From Pisaster brevispinus (Eukaryota; Echinodermata; Asteroidea; Forcipulatida; Asteriidae), in the NCBI GenBank assembly GCA_023634235.1, contig JAMKCF010000007.1, positions 20,094,592 through 20,158,591 of the forward strand: a stretch of DNA of 64,000 nucleotides, in the 5' to 3' direction. Each line of letters starts with the position of its first letter. The first letter of the stretch is position 1. Below the pieces are notes generated by a model. It had not been told where the DNA came from, made no database searches, and worked only from the letters and a program-made list of their open reading frames with translations. Shown here one piece after another: positions 35,601-50,600 of this stretch. Both the position numbers and the translations under genes were made by a program.

Positions 35601-38600
35601 TGGCTGCAGCTATAGTTTTTAGGGAAAAGATTAATGTAGATTTGTCACTGATTGCACACACACACAAAACCAAGTTAGTTGCTACATCTTGATGTACATA
35701 CACTGCCATTCAGTCTGTTTATGCATTTTATAATTTGAACAAACCTTACTTAAGAAACTACCAGAAACCCTCTTGTAGGACTGAAGAAAAGTTGTCATAT
35801 ATTTATGAAAGATAGATGTCTTCCCTGTAAGAGTCCTCACCTTAGAATCATGTCCAATCTTCTGATTGCATTCGGCACAAGTGTTGGCAAACAGGTCATT
35901 GTAGCATGGGATACAGTGAGGATTATTCTCCCTTAGGATGTAACTCATTCCACTCAGTGACTTGTCACAGTGGTAGCAGCAGAAGTGCCCGGGATGGAAA
36001 GACCCGTCCATGGCGCGAACGTACTCTTGAGAAAAGATCAGCTGTAGAATGGACAAAAAGTGACCAATAAATGATCCAAGTATTTAAATTCAGCACTAAC
36101 CCTGTAGAAGAGACCGGTGTCCATAAGTGCAGAATGCAGTGGTAAGCAGCACTCTCAGAATAGACTCCATGGTTATGAGTTCGAGTCCAAGTAATGTTCT
36201 TTGATATGAAAAGCCAAGTCATACCAATCTTTATACATAACTCATCATGAAATAGTTATCAAGCACTTCAAGTAGTTGAAGCAATAAACCCTGTACCCAC
36301 CGAGGTTCAATTCACAGGTAGTAAATGACTTTAGGGAACTTCCCTCAAGACATACTATGAAAGGGCAGAAAAGACACCATCTTGAGTTGTCCTAACTGAA
36401 TGAAATTTTACATAAAAAAACTTTTACCCATTTTCTCTGTTGACATTATCCATAATTCACTGTAAAACAGTTTATCAAATGAATTCAAACATAAGATGAG
36501 GTAAATTTTACATCAGGTTGTGTCACAACATTGAAATGATGTAGAATCTTTCGCTTGATTTCTTTAAAAGTGTGGATTTTCTGACCAATACCATTTCCCC
36601 TTTGATAATAACTAAAAATGCCATAGTGAAAAACTTGATGTATCTCGCTGCACACTTTATGAAATGTGGGATCAGGTGCTGCGACTTACTCAAATTATCC
36701 CTGGTGTTAGAAGCTGTAAGAAAATTATCTAGAATTTTAACGCATGAACTGGATGGCTAAAGGTTCTCACATTGACAAGGTGATGCAGCTTTTCAAAATG
36801 TTAATGCATACTTAGAAAAGCATTACATGGTTCACTCTAACAAAACCCTGACAAGATGGCAGGTTTTAATTTATGGAAAGGTTTAAGTATTTAAAACTGA
36901 TGGAGCAGAGTCAGCATTTTAGTGTTTAGTTGGAGAGTGCTGAGACCACAAACTTGAGGGTTTTGAAATGCAGGTGTTTGGATGTTTTGGGGTGCAGTCA
37001 TAATATTTTTTGTATACATACTCCAAAAAATATAGGTCAATATTAACAATTCCCACAGTAAAAAACAACAACAACAAAACCTTTCAATTGTTTGCCATAC
37101 AAAAACCACAAAGTTCTTCCAACTAAACTTTAGTCAGAACATCAACTGAATTTTCTAGCATCTTATACAAATTCTCCTTAAGAACACGAATACATATTTT
37201 TTAATTGAACAAGATATTGTACCCTCATTTTTCATGACTTAAGGTGATGTACCAATGCAAATACAAGATACATATGTTTGGTATTTGTCTCAGTTCCACT
37301 GAGAGCTAAGCTTTACATCTGGCACTCACACTTTTCAGTCAATGAAACTGGCTGGTTTGAGATGTGGGCCAACGAAAATAGACTTAGTTAAGCCAGAGGG
37401 GAAAAATGTCCCTGTACATGGTGTTGCCGCCAGCTCAGTGTGATGCTGGGGTAGACAGTTAAAGGGATGGAACATCAGTAATCAAACACGTATTTAAAAG
37501 TTCAAATATGTTTCTTGATTGGAATTAATTTTTCCTTCTTAAAAAAATAAGTAACGTACCTTTAAAGTGGATTTAAGCCTCAAAGTTGAGTTTAAGGTTA
37601 CAATCAGAATACAAACAGTACTTACTGTTTGCATGGATAAATCAAACCCATGGGCTTTGTCCAGGGTTAGGGCAAATAACAGCCCCAGCAAATCCTATAA
37701 TTCACAGTTGGTAAGCACTGTCTATGTGAACAAACATGTACTGGTAGACACTGAACAGCTTACGACTGGCAACCCAACCATTTGAATATACTTGTACAAA
37801 ATAAGCAACTACGTTAGTATTTTTTAAAACTCTTCATACAAGTCTGATTGACAGTAAAAAGTTGTGCAACACCTTTGAATTATTTGTTTTCATTTATGTG
37901 TTCTTTTTATGTTTTTGAAGTGCTTGATTTAATGAGGCTTATAAAAAAGATAAAGCAGTCATTCATTATTTTTTTTAAAGCACTTGTCACTTTTTCTGTT
38001 GCTGAACTGAACAGTTCAAGAACAACACTTTCATTTGTCAACAGGACAAGAATATTTCTGAAATTTAACAAGGTACAGCAATGACCTCCAGACAGACTAT
38101 CCTGTGGCACAATTGATCAATTATGATAATTTATATATTATGTTCATACTCACCCCCACCCTAGACATACCCCTAAGCTGTTAATCACAATCATGTCAAA
38201 GAAATTGAAAATGGTAAACTTACAGGCAATTAGGTTTGATATCTACCACTGACATGCACATGGCAACATTTTATTTATTTGCTTTTCTAAAAAAAAATGA
38301 TTGACACAGACACGAAAACAAACATATCTTTGGATCAAAACAAAATTGAGTTGCACTAATAACAACCTCATATTGCTAATCAATATTTTGCAGGGTAAGT
38401 ACAATGGACAAAAGTAATGTATCATCAATATTTTAGTTCAAGTAATCAATAGTCATAGTTTGCACCAGGAATAAATAATAAATAGGCCTTTGTCCTGACA
38501 AAAATAACAGCCATCCACTTGCCTGTTGGTGAAAACCCATTCTAGGAAGTAACACCATAAACTAGATCAACAGCTGGGATCCCTTTTCTGCATCACTGAT

Positions 38601-41600
38601 TTGGGTCTATTTTCAATGTCACGGTTAAACAGCCCTGGAGAATATAGCTTAAATAGGTGATCATTAAATTTTAAATATCACTAACAACTCAAGTTTGTTT
38701 TTAAAACCTGAGTAGCTACCTGAGTAGCCATCTCAAGATGTGACCGTTCTCTGTTTTTTTTTCTTTTCAGAAAGGTAGGTATATCTTACAACAATACAAG
38801 AAAGTAAAACTAGATTTATCATTGTCGACTCGTAAATCAAGGACTTTTCTTTGTTCTCCCATTGTTTGGACATACTTTTTTTTGCGATGTCTCCATTGGT
38901 TTAGAACACCAAAATGAAGAAAGGAACTCCTTCCTCTGTCACAACACTAGGATCCCGTTTATTAAAGTCTAGAGTATCAACAGCCAGACACAATAAAAAA
39001 AAAAAAAATGTTGTCGTCGTTGTGTTGAACAAAATACTTCATCAATCCTTACTGTTAGTTTTAAGATAGGCCTATGTTTTATAACGAAAAGGGTGGAATG
39101 ACCTGCAGACATAAGGTCTGTAAATTACTTCTGCTTTTATAAAGGCTTATGTTTGGCTGAGCAACACAACATGAGACTCTTCCCAGAGAGTTTGGTAGAT
39201 GAGCCTGGGACATAAAACCCCAATGGTTGTAGTGGATATACCATAGTTAGGTTCAACCTGGGTTATGATGGTAACATAGTATAGGCCTACCCCTGAAACA
39301 CAACAAAAAACCCATCTTAACACTACTGACCTTGAGTTTCAGGTCAAGGGCTGTCTAGACAAACTGTGGTTTGAAAGTGCACTCATGACCCTTAAGACAT
39401 TTCACCATTTGCCTTGCACAGGAGGTGTCATTCTCACCTCAAACATCCCCTAATTTTGAACCACTGATATCCCCTTCCAGACTAAATAATCTTAACAGGG
39501 TACAACTATATACCCCAATAGGGATATCTCATGTAGCTACAACTATGTCAACATTTCAAAGCTGTAAAAATATTTACAACTTTGTGTCTCATATAAAACC
39601 TTTATTGATTAGTTTTCTAATAAAGAACATTTCAATCATCCTATTTAAAGATGGCATCGTTTCATGTTAACCACCCTCAGTTTGATTTCCATAGGATATT
39701 TTTTTGAAACCACAAGGACCAACTGCTACCTTTGTTTTGACACATTGTTTTAATATATGCCAGATCATGGAGGTGGCCAGACAAAGTCCAATCTCAAGAC
39801 ACAAGTGAGATATCAGAAAGGTCCAGATGTTTGCACACGAACACTAATATGGCAATTGACTACTGCAGAATGTCATAAGAGATTCATTCAAATACATTTC
39901 TTTTCCTTGCTAAATTCTTTGATCTACAATAAAACATTCCATACCTGTATGACCCTAAAAGAATTTGTTTTAAACAAACTATCCAGCAGTAATGGCTGAA
40001 ATTGGATCCCTCTGTAAATCACTCAACAGCCCTTTAACCAAAGAACATTGCAAATTCAGGGCAATAAATGTGACAGTATCAGTCCTGGGTTTGGAGAACG
40101 CATCATATATTTATTTACTCTACCGCATTCAGTGTGAAGTGAAAAGATATGTCTGAAATTTAAATGATGCAATTTTTTTCATTGTGGTGTTGAAAAAGAG
40201 AGCTGTTGGTGGTCTTGAAATTATCATTAAATACATGTCCATGTGGATAGATCAGCGGCATACTTTAAGTAAACCATTCCCAGAACTTTCTTAACTCCAT
40301 GAGGAGCTTAAACCCCCAACTTTTAATTAGTGCTGTGAGGTAATTAAAACAACATCCTATCTCAGCTTAAAGAGGGGTCAAAGTAGACACCACAGGGAAG
40401 AGAAAATAGTTATTGTTAATCATTTAACTTGTAGTCACCAACATACTGCCCAGCATGGTCAAGTTTCAAACATAACTTGGCCATCAGAAATAAAATCCAT
40501 TCCTGTGTGCAGTACTTTTGGCAGGTAAAATCACCAATGCCTCATTTCGAGTTTGAACATCACATGGAACTGTTACTAGCTCATTTGGTTGGATACAAAT
40601 AGTATTTCCTGTATATTTTCCTATATGTGTCCCATCTACAAACTCAACTCATACCATGGAGCTATTCCCATTCCAACTACATTCTATACCATATCTCAAT
40701 GATTCTACATAGCTTTGGCATATTTAGGATGTTCACCATCTATTAAACAAAATTCATCAACCTCAGATAAGAAAGTAGAGGATATTTACATGATTGGGAA
40801 GCTGAACTTAACTTCCTCTAGTATTGAAGATATTTGTGAAGGCCAAAAATCCTAAAACAAATAGCTTTAATTGTTTCCGGAAATGCCATTGTCTTTGATT
40901 GGAAGCTGTCAAGCAAACCAGAATTCTATTAACCTTTAGGTATCCCGACCCCCCCCCCCCCAAGAAAGGTACTATCTGGACTTGAAAGGGTCAGTACCAG
41001 ACAGCCAAACCAACAACAATTATAATTTGACCATGTGTATCTTCTTTATGTAAGAGGCATGTGCTAACAAATGCTAAAGGATTGCGATGAAATTGAAAAC
41101 GATGGATGATCTTATCTAAAATGGAAACGAGAGGTCATTGGGTTAAATTTCTGTTCAAAGTTGAAAACATTGTTTCATTTTATCATTTGTATCTTCACAC
41201 AAAGACAACACTTCCCCTCCATTTTCTTGACTCAGCATAGCTTTACTGCATCCAATAGAGGAAATGCCACCAGTAATGAACTACAGTGACTCAAATGTCT
41301 ATTCTTGGGAAGTCTGATGACAAAATGCCAATCAAATTTCCCCAGTCCTGATTCAGTTTGACAACATATCAAACCTAAGTGTTACAGGAAAAGAGGAACT
41401 GTCAAATGGCTCTACCATACTTGACTTCTGACATCTTGGTAAGCACTACAATGAGCTTTCCACTTAAAAGTATACATTTTGTTACATTTTTTGTAATTAC
41501 ATGTTTGTAGACATCAATTGAGGCTTGGTGCAGAACCTGTTCATTTGTTTATTACTCATTTGTTAATTACAACATGGCTTGAAATTCCACTGGACCAGCA

Positions 41601-44600
41601 GGTGCCAGGCCGGTGATTTAGCATCGGGCCAGTAAACTTACAACCGGAAGTCTTGTGTTTTTAAATAATAAAACCTCATCGTTATCTTTAATTTAAGGGA
41701 CAAAATTAATTAAATTCCTGCAAACAAAAATTTGTTTTCTTTATTTCAGAAGAATATTGGTACTCATAACCTATACAAAATAGTACTAAACAAATCATTT
41801 TTCCTTTCATCTCTGCTTTTTTCTTTTGGTAGTAATTTTGTCTTTTAATCCAAAAGTGTAAACTATTCAAACTTTTCCTTAACTTTCAATTACAGAGTAA
41901 AACCAAGTATTACCGACCTGATATAGTTTATTTGGATCTATGATGTTAAAGTGTATTTTTTGAAGAGGTCGCACCAGTGCTGAGAGAAACAAGTCAATTT
42001 TTTGCCAGCCTCTTTCCACTGGGTAAATTCACCGGCAATCCTGACATTCCCCTCATCCCAACCCGTCTCGTTCAACGAGACATCTCCTCAAGAAACATCA
42101 GCAACCAAGAGAGGATGAACCGCAAAAATATGGAGGCTCTGATGTAAACTAAACACCAAGTATGCCGTGCACAGCACGCATCGGGCACACAGCCAAATAT
42201 AGTCAGGTCTAAATGGTCCAGGCACGTTGTAGTGTTGTAACCCCTACTTTATGATGTCGCTGCATTTGCCAATGAACTGTGAGTATAACAGGAAAATAAA
42301 GCACTTACCCAAGCTTAAAGGAACTCTTCTTTACTTTTTAGGTTTGTTTGAACTATTGTTATGGCACAATTATATACATGATCAGAAATCTCACTGCTCA
42401 GTTATGTGTTGGATCTTTAATAATGTTAGTTTGAGACTTTGAGTCTAAATAAACATCGTCTCAAGATAATAAAAAAAATTCACAAAATTTTCTTTATCGG
42501 GCAGACTCTATCAATAGCCATTGACATATTATTTGTGGGCTTCTGTTTTAAAAAAGTTTTGAGAAATGTCAAGCCGAAGTTCATAGGATTGGTGAAGTTC
42601 TATGAAGTTCATTATGGCATCTCAGATCAAATCACTCAAAAATGAGATTCAGTTAAAAGTTCCAAAGAAACATTTTATAGACTGGTCCTTTAAAGAAACC
42701 CCTGCTGGTTGGCAAGCAAGGTTATTGGACACTAGCCTTGGTCCAAGAGTGTTGTAATGAGAAGAATTAAACACCACAAAGAATTTGTTTATGAGTTTCA
42801 CAGGTCAGCTTTGATGGCTGACGATTCATTAAATATTTTCCAAAGTATACTACGCACATCAAAATATCCCTATAAAATATAATTAGCATGGTAACGATGA
42901 CAGCTCAGTGTCCAAAATAGCAACCCTGTTCATTAATGGTAAAAGAAATTTGTGATGCTTAGGGAATTTCTATATAATTATGCAGTTTAAACTGCAGAAA
43001 TTTAAAACAAAACCAAAGTGAGACGGTGAAACTTTCTGTGCTGCTAAGATGACAAAACAAGTGAGGAAATACCCAAAGCTCCACAGAAGTGTTACTGTAT
43101 AATTCATGTGTTAGGATTTAAATTATGCAGATATTAACAACTCTGCAGTTTGCCTTGTGAATTGACAACCAAGATTCTGAACTCAACATAAGGGGCAGTC
43201 AGTCATTGGACTTGTGATTCAGGTTCATTGGATATTTAGTTTAATCCTATAAGATCTGCTGGTAGAGAGTCAACCAACACAGACAACACTCAATGCCAGC
43301 AAGGACTCAGTTGGCGCCAAATTAAACTAAGAGCAGAATTCGCTCCCTCCGAAGAATAACTGTTTTCCCCACCCCAGGATAGAAGAACTTTGACATATGA
43401 GAGAAAATAATAGAGTAAAACAAAACATGAAGTATGATGAAAAGAGATGTGTTGCCTTCAGCCACTGAAACAAACTATAGACATTGTGGGTTGTCTGGAG
43501 TTGAGAACCACAGCTAGTTTGGGGCGATATGATTAGTCCAGGCTTTGAGGTTTTTTTGTGCCCTAGAAGGAAGTGAGGAGGGACTCTCCATTGTTGAAGT
43601 TAATTTGTGAGAAATTAATTTTGATGGAGATGGTGGTACTTTGGCGTTGATGAAGGAATAGATGGTGCAAAATAGCCCCTGGGAGACACAGTTCTGATTT
43701 GTGAAAATCAGAGGAGATGGAACTTTCAAGAATTTGTTTGTATGTTGGAATTTATTAGTATGTATTATTGAAAGGTTATAGTTCTTTTATTGAGAGAAGA
43801 GTTATACTTGCACTCACTAACTAGTTTAAGAATTCAAATTCCATCTTAATTTAGCCCAAATGGATGATGTAAACTAATAAAACTGGCTCTAATCATGCCT
43901 GGGGCTTAATGGTATGGGGAAGGCGACAGTTGCCTGTAAATGCCAACATATGAGTACACAGAACAGTCAATAATGCGTGGGTGGATCATTTGCATAATTG
44001 GTCTGATACAGCTTCATTCTCAACTTCTATCACAATAGATTTATTACACTGCTGACTTGTTTTTGACATTTCTAAATGAGCTGAAAATAGGAAAAATCTC
44101 TAAAGCAATGCATTATTCGGTAATTGAGGGGGAATATTTTCTATATAAAATGCAGCATAATGATAAATTTAGATACGCAATGAAAAATGCCCAAACTCAG
44201 AGTTTGCTAATTTGACTAAGACGACATCAGGCTAAGGTAGGACTATATCAGGCTTTTGAATACAAACTTTTTAAAACCCTAAATTACAGATACCCATTGA
44301 CCAAAATACTTTGGGTATAGCTGAAGCTAGATTGCCTAGTCTGAGCTGAAGCTAGGTATCTTGATTTTTAATTAGCTAATACTCTTGAAGTGCTAATTAC
44401 CATAAGGCCAACACCAACAGCCTGTGCCTGCCAATTAAAGCAAAAATTTGCCCTGAGGCATTAATTGATGATGACAGATAACTGAAGAATCTCTAGTTAT
44501 CAAGCAAGAAGCTAAGCTCTATTTAGGATCACTGACATTATTCTATGCTTTATCATTCCAATCATGTTTGTTTCAAGTTTGTCAATATTTTCATTTCTGA

Positions 44601-47600
44601 TTGAACCTCTGCAGTCCTGCTGCATGTCGGTCAGCTATCTCAAAGACACCATCTATAAGTGCTTGAATTCAAACTAGGCACACTTCTGTTTAATGTGATA
44701 AAGGGTTTCTATTGATAGACCGAAACATGGTACATGAACGAAATTTCGTTTAGCTTCTACTCTTTAATTAAAAAAGTAAAATAACAAAGTAGTTCCAAGT
44801 TCCAAAGTTGAAAAAACAACATCACACATCAAAACATTGGGCTTTTCACATAGAAATCTATTTATTTTGGTTATCGTGACAAAAAATTACCCTTAAAAAA
44901 ATTCCCCATCTATTTGTCTGAAATTAAAGGAACAATTTATCTGCCTCTAGCTACTGGGCAATCTCTTTGGTGTAGTGGTAAAACATTTGCTCTAGAATGG
45001 CAAAGGTTGTGGGTTCGAATACCACCCCAGTAATATGCCTGTGTGTTTTTTTTCACAGGAATTGGGAAAATACTGAGAATACAGTGCTTAACACACATTG
45101 GTGTACCAAAATAATATTCTTTATCCTAATGTAAATTTAACGTATATTAAATAATTTATCTCATTTTGAATGCCCCCCCCCCCCCCCCCCGCTCCCACAA
45201 GAAGAAATATGAAAATGATATGTTCATACAATTGCAAATTTTTGTATTAGAAGCATTGATAAACAATATAGATGATAAGAATTCCAGATCTTGGATGGTT
45301 ATATTTTACATGAAATCCTTTCTCGGCTATATAAGAGCTTCTTACATGTAAGTGTCACATTATTATAAGGATTATAGGTGGCCGGATGTACAAATGATTA
45401 TTTGTTGTTTCGAACTGTGAAACACTATCTCCAACCATACAGAGTCAATTTTATATTATGAAAGTGATAAAATATTATGTTGCTGGTTGCACTTTAAAGT
45501 ATTTACTGTGAAGAAATATGAGTACACAAAATAAATCCAGCCATTCATTTCCACTCTCAACAAGAAACTGAATATAATCTTTCCCTGGACGAAAGGGGAA
45601 GACTTGAATGTAAAAAAACAAAAAAACAAAAAATTAACTTGTAGTTGACAGATCAAAAATGTTCAAACATTTAAAATAAAAAAGGGTTACAAAGTTCTGT
45701 GACGTCAATCCTGCAACGCCTGTGAATATCCCTTGGGCTCTCTTTACAGACATGGGCTCTCTTTACATACAACCCAGAATAACCAACAAGGAACATGTTT
45801 ACCACAGAACAACGTCTCTTCCATTAAGCAATTTTCAGTCACACCATTAGCCATTAACCATTAGTCATAGCATTAGCATGCTATCATATTCAATGTTTGT
45901 CCCACAGACTTGGATTTCAGTTACAATTATTTAGTGGTGTTTCAAAAAAATAAATTGCACACAAGATACTCAGGTTGCATCAAAACTGAATTGTGTAGAG
46001 AGTTAGAATTTTTTAAATCTTTTTTTTTTGGGGGGGGGGGGTGCTTAACAAAATATCTTAAAGTAACCTTTTTATAAAAACTTTTTTTTGTGTAAGACCT
46101 TGCTGTAAGCCATATCTTCATCACAAATTTCTAACTATCTCAACATAGCAAGTTAAATTGATGAGCTCCAAGGCCATAAAGTTCCAAGTTGAAATCTCAA
46201 CACATGGTATATTTATTTTCGTTATGCCAACTACTTTCTGCTCAACATGGCTGTACACAAATTCTTCTAAAGTGCAGCTGGAGGTAGGATTGTTTCTAAG
46301 GAAAGATATTGGGTAGATATACAATCCAAGGAATTACAAAAAAATTATTATCTAAATCTGGAAACTCACCTTTAAAGATTCATCCCAAAAGATAAATCAA
46401 ATGATTTAATTGTTTTTGTTTTTACTTGTTAAGCACTCAAGGTAAACAGTCAGTGTTTTGGTTATTTGCCAAACAAATTCACCCTCTTTCTATTTGAAGT
46501 GATTCTCAGTCTTATAAATATTCAAAGTTAATGTGTTTTGGAAGCCCCAAAAATACGGCCTTAGTATATTTAATTTGACAAAAATAAATTCTTTATTTTT
46601 GTAAGATAAGGCCTATCCCTTTTACATTTAGTAAATTGGTTTTACACAAAAGTATTTGTATAAAATTTTGAACATTTATTATCAAAGTATTTTTGCAAAA
46701 CTGGATTTATTTTAGTTCTTGTGCTCACTAAGCATGGGAAGTAAGCCTTACTGACTGTTGAGGTCTTCCAATGTCATTTTAATTTTATTTTCAGAGTTAA
46801 ATATTTCTCTGCAGGATTGGTACTGGTATGAACTTCATACTCCGTGAGCTCTCAGATCCAATCTTAAATTGTACATGATACAATTGACCAAACATTCCTC
46901 TTCTGAGCATAGTGCCAACATCTGCACAGATCTCTCAGTGCAAAGATGACATCAATGATGAAGACCTTCGCTGGCATATCCAACAGTCATACTGATTTTA
47001 ACAGGCATAAGTCCACTAATGGTTCCCTAATAGAACCAACTGTGCAATATCTTTATTTAATAATGACAGCTGCATGAGATGTGCTACCTCTGTCTGGTCA
47101 TTGCACATGACTTTATAACCAACCAGCCAAAACAGATTTACTCTAAGGTGAAGTACTCCAAAAGAGTAGATGAAACATTGGTTTAAAAAGAATCATTGTC
47201 AATCACTAACTAGAACATGAACATGTGAATACCAGAAATGTGTGTGTCAAATTCATACTGGAAAAGTGTTCTTAGACAGTTTTTCAAAGGTGACAAACTT
47301 AGCGATACCATTTCCTTTTTTTCAAAAACAAGAACACATCTGTGATGAAATATATCTACCTGTGTAGGTATACATTGTAAAGCTCTTGAAAACTAGAGGG
47401 TATAAACTTGTTAAATACACATGTTTTACTTTCCCTACAATCTGTGCTAATCATACCACATTCAGTGATCATGAAATAATAGTTGAATAACAACAATAAA
47501 GACATTTGAAGAAGCAAGTGACAATTTAACAGCCTTCACATACTCAACGCTTAAATAATATCACCAAGACGGGAAGTTGCTATGTCTGGTTAGGGTGAAG

Positions 47601-50600
47601 GTCCTTGATAGTGTATTAACACAAGTGATATGGCAGTGCTAAAACGCTTAACCACCGAAAAATAATGTGCACAACATTTGGACACAAAATGTTAGTTATC
47701 TCTCAAACTATTCTTGATGAACAACACACTTTCAAAGGCACAGATATGTTTTGCATGGAGGCTCATGATATTGTTCAATCATGTGCAATGTTCAAAGTAT
47801 TCAAATCAAGTTATATTTACCTTGAATTTCACCACAATTAATCTTGAAAAATTCCACAGCTGACAAAATAATTCCACAGCTATCCAGCCTGTCAAACCAC
47901 ACACTCCTGCCTGAACAAACCAACCCCTCAAAATGAACTAGTTCAGTACTCCTTCCCTACACACATTCCTACGTTTATAAAAGGCGGTATCAGTTGCATG
48001 ATGTTTGTATTATCACAAATCTTCAAATAAGAATGATTCCACTGCACCATTCAAATCAATTCTATGTGAAAACCCTCACAAGCACTCGTGTGGAGTCTGT
48101 TGGTGTTAGGTCTGGTAGCTTTTAGGGGCTAAGCTACAAAGGAAGTTTTTGACAAATGGGTTTTACAATGAGGGTTGGCCAAGGAAGGTGGAAGTGTTCA
48201 AAGGTTACTCATGCAATGATAACAAGAGGATACTATTGAATGGATGTAAATAAACACAAGCCCTGTATTTATGAGTCCTTCCCATGTGGCGCTGTAAAGC
48301 TCAATGACTTTTAGACAATTGGTACAATCAATATGTTGTTAGTCACCAAAACAAGAAAATGAAGCATGAAATGAGCAACATACTTTTGTCAATGGGTGTT
48401 TAAAGAAATACATTGTGAGAATTGACAGGACGGTTTAACAGACTGTGTTTATTCCACGTGACTGTGACATTCTCAATTGCACTCAGAGTATTGAACCATC
48501 ATCTGCATTAAAGATTGAGTCAATGAGAAGATATCAAACCCTTGCTCTTATCTTAATTTCTTTAATTTTTTCCACGAATTTCTGCCATCACAGACATAGA
48601 AAGATGTTCTTCTCAGCACATCTTCAAACCACAACATCCCTGAACTTCCATAAGAATAACAATTCCTTGACCTTCCAGTGACCAAAATTGTGCTTTTTTG
48701 AACCTCAAGCATCCCTCCTCCACGAAACTGTTTGCTCATCTTGACCTCTTCAGACTTTAAGAAACGGACAAATAATCTATTCCAATCTCAATTTCCCTGC
48801 TTGAAAAAGAAACACTAAAGTACTTCATTCTAAAAATAGCTGACTTTATTCTCATTTTATGTACAAGCAGCACACATATTTATATCCAAAATCTCTGTTC
48901 TGGATTCTTTTTATTGATTGCATTTCATGTTTTCTTCATCGATAAGGCCTTGATGAGGATTTGTTGTTACTGTCCCCAAGTTTGACTACAACATCCTTTC
49001 TCAACCCTTTGATAGTCAAGATGGTATATATTTATTTGGAGAAACTATTTAGAATTTTTGATATAAATTTTGAATCTTTGAATTTCACAAATTATACACT
49101 TAATACTTTAACCTGTGCATGCTGAGTGGAGAGTTTTTTCCAGTCATACTGTCTGACTGCAACATCTTCTCTCATCTCATCTGTCATCCATACCATACAA
49201 GGCTCTACTCAGCCATCCCTGCTTACTGCATCCATCGAATGGTATGCCATACAATGTTTCTCCTGGGGTGGTGTGGTTTATAAGAATTTCTTAGCTCATA
49301 TTGTTGGCATTGGAACCTTAAACGACAGATTGGATTACTGTTAGGGATTAACGCCATCGCCCTGGGTTTCGAAAACAATTATTGCCTTCATGTAACTTTT
49401 ATGGGAATATAAATCATTTTTGAATATCCAGGAAATTGAAACATACAAATTTAATATGGCAGAAGACTGTTTTCTGGGGGGTTTCTTCAATCACTAATTG
49501 TGGCACAGCAGCTGTAAAAGCTGAGGGTGTTGTCTTCTTTTCAACTTCCTTTTTTTTCTTCGTAATTTTGTTGATGTCTACTTTATATTTTTATGCGTAT
49601 TGATGGGGGTTTTTTTCCCTCCAACTATTATTGTAAATTTTAACTGTAAACTATGTAAATTTGAAGTGTCTGCCTTTTTGTTATTTTAAGATTCAAATGA
49701 ATAAACAATAAAAAAAACAACAACAACAACAACAATAAGACAATAAATAAGCTCATTACAGAACACTGCAAATTGTCTTTAAATCCTTTAAAAAGAATAC
49801 GGACCAATCATAAATTGTAAGAAATTTCAAATAAAAGTGCAGTTGTTTTTCATTTTCGCACCATTCTAAATTGATTGTAGCACAACAATTTCTGTTAATA
49901 ACTAGATTGTAAAGTATTTTTTACACAATTTCTTCGAAAATAATTGTTTTCCTAATAAAAAATAATAACAAAGCAAGTAATAACTTGACTGTTTAAAAGA
50001 TTATGTCTGGGTTCCATTAAAATAAACTTTAAAATAAATTCCAGTACTATTTCCAAGATCAAGAACGTTAAAGCTTTAAACAAATGCCTTCACAGATTGG
50101 GGATCAAAAACCGAATGAAAAAAGTGTAACTTTACTTTCTTGAATGCATTTTTTGAGGCCATACAATGTTGATGTGTTTTTTTACAATGTACAAAGGAAT
50201 TCCATTTCAGCACCCTGAAGCCTAATCAATAGTCACAGCAATAGTCGTTTGACAGTACTACTTTGGAAATACCAAGCAGTCGTTGAACAAGTATATCATT
50301 CACATTGGTTGACCCTGCAATCTTTTCTTCTTTTCCTGTTGTGCCTGTTATTGACACTGCACTAGAGTCAACAACAAAGTGGTTTGCCAGAATAGAGAGG
50401 TATTGCATACCATCTATTACATGATTGTGTAGTCAGGAAATCCGAAAAGAACATGAACTTCACTTCACAATGGGGTCAATTTCAATCAAATTAGCTTAGA
50501 CAACTTTTGCTAAGGTGACAAGTCAACATGCCATGGGATGTACCTCGATTCTGACATATTTCAACTCGGCAAATATAAGTATTTTTAATTGTGACAAGAT

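Noticed and set aside
45173..45190. Long C tracts (also 18479, 30476, 40949, 58363) as regulatory G-quadruplex sites
   Set aside because: Pure homopolymers scattered through introns look like slippage products or assembly-sensitive tracts; no positional link to a gene signal.
50226..50408. Minus-strand 60-codon frame as an extra FHL exon
   Set aside because: No cysteine/histidine pattern, no convincing acceptor or donor and no phase match to exon 2.
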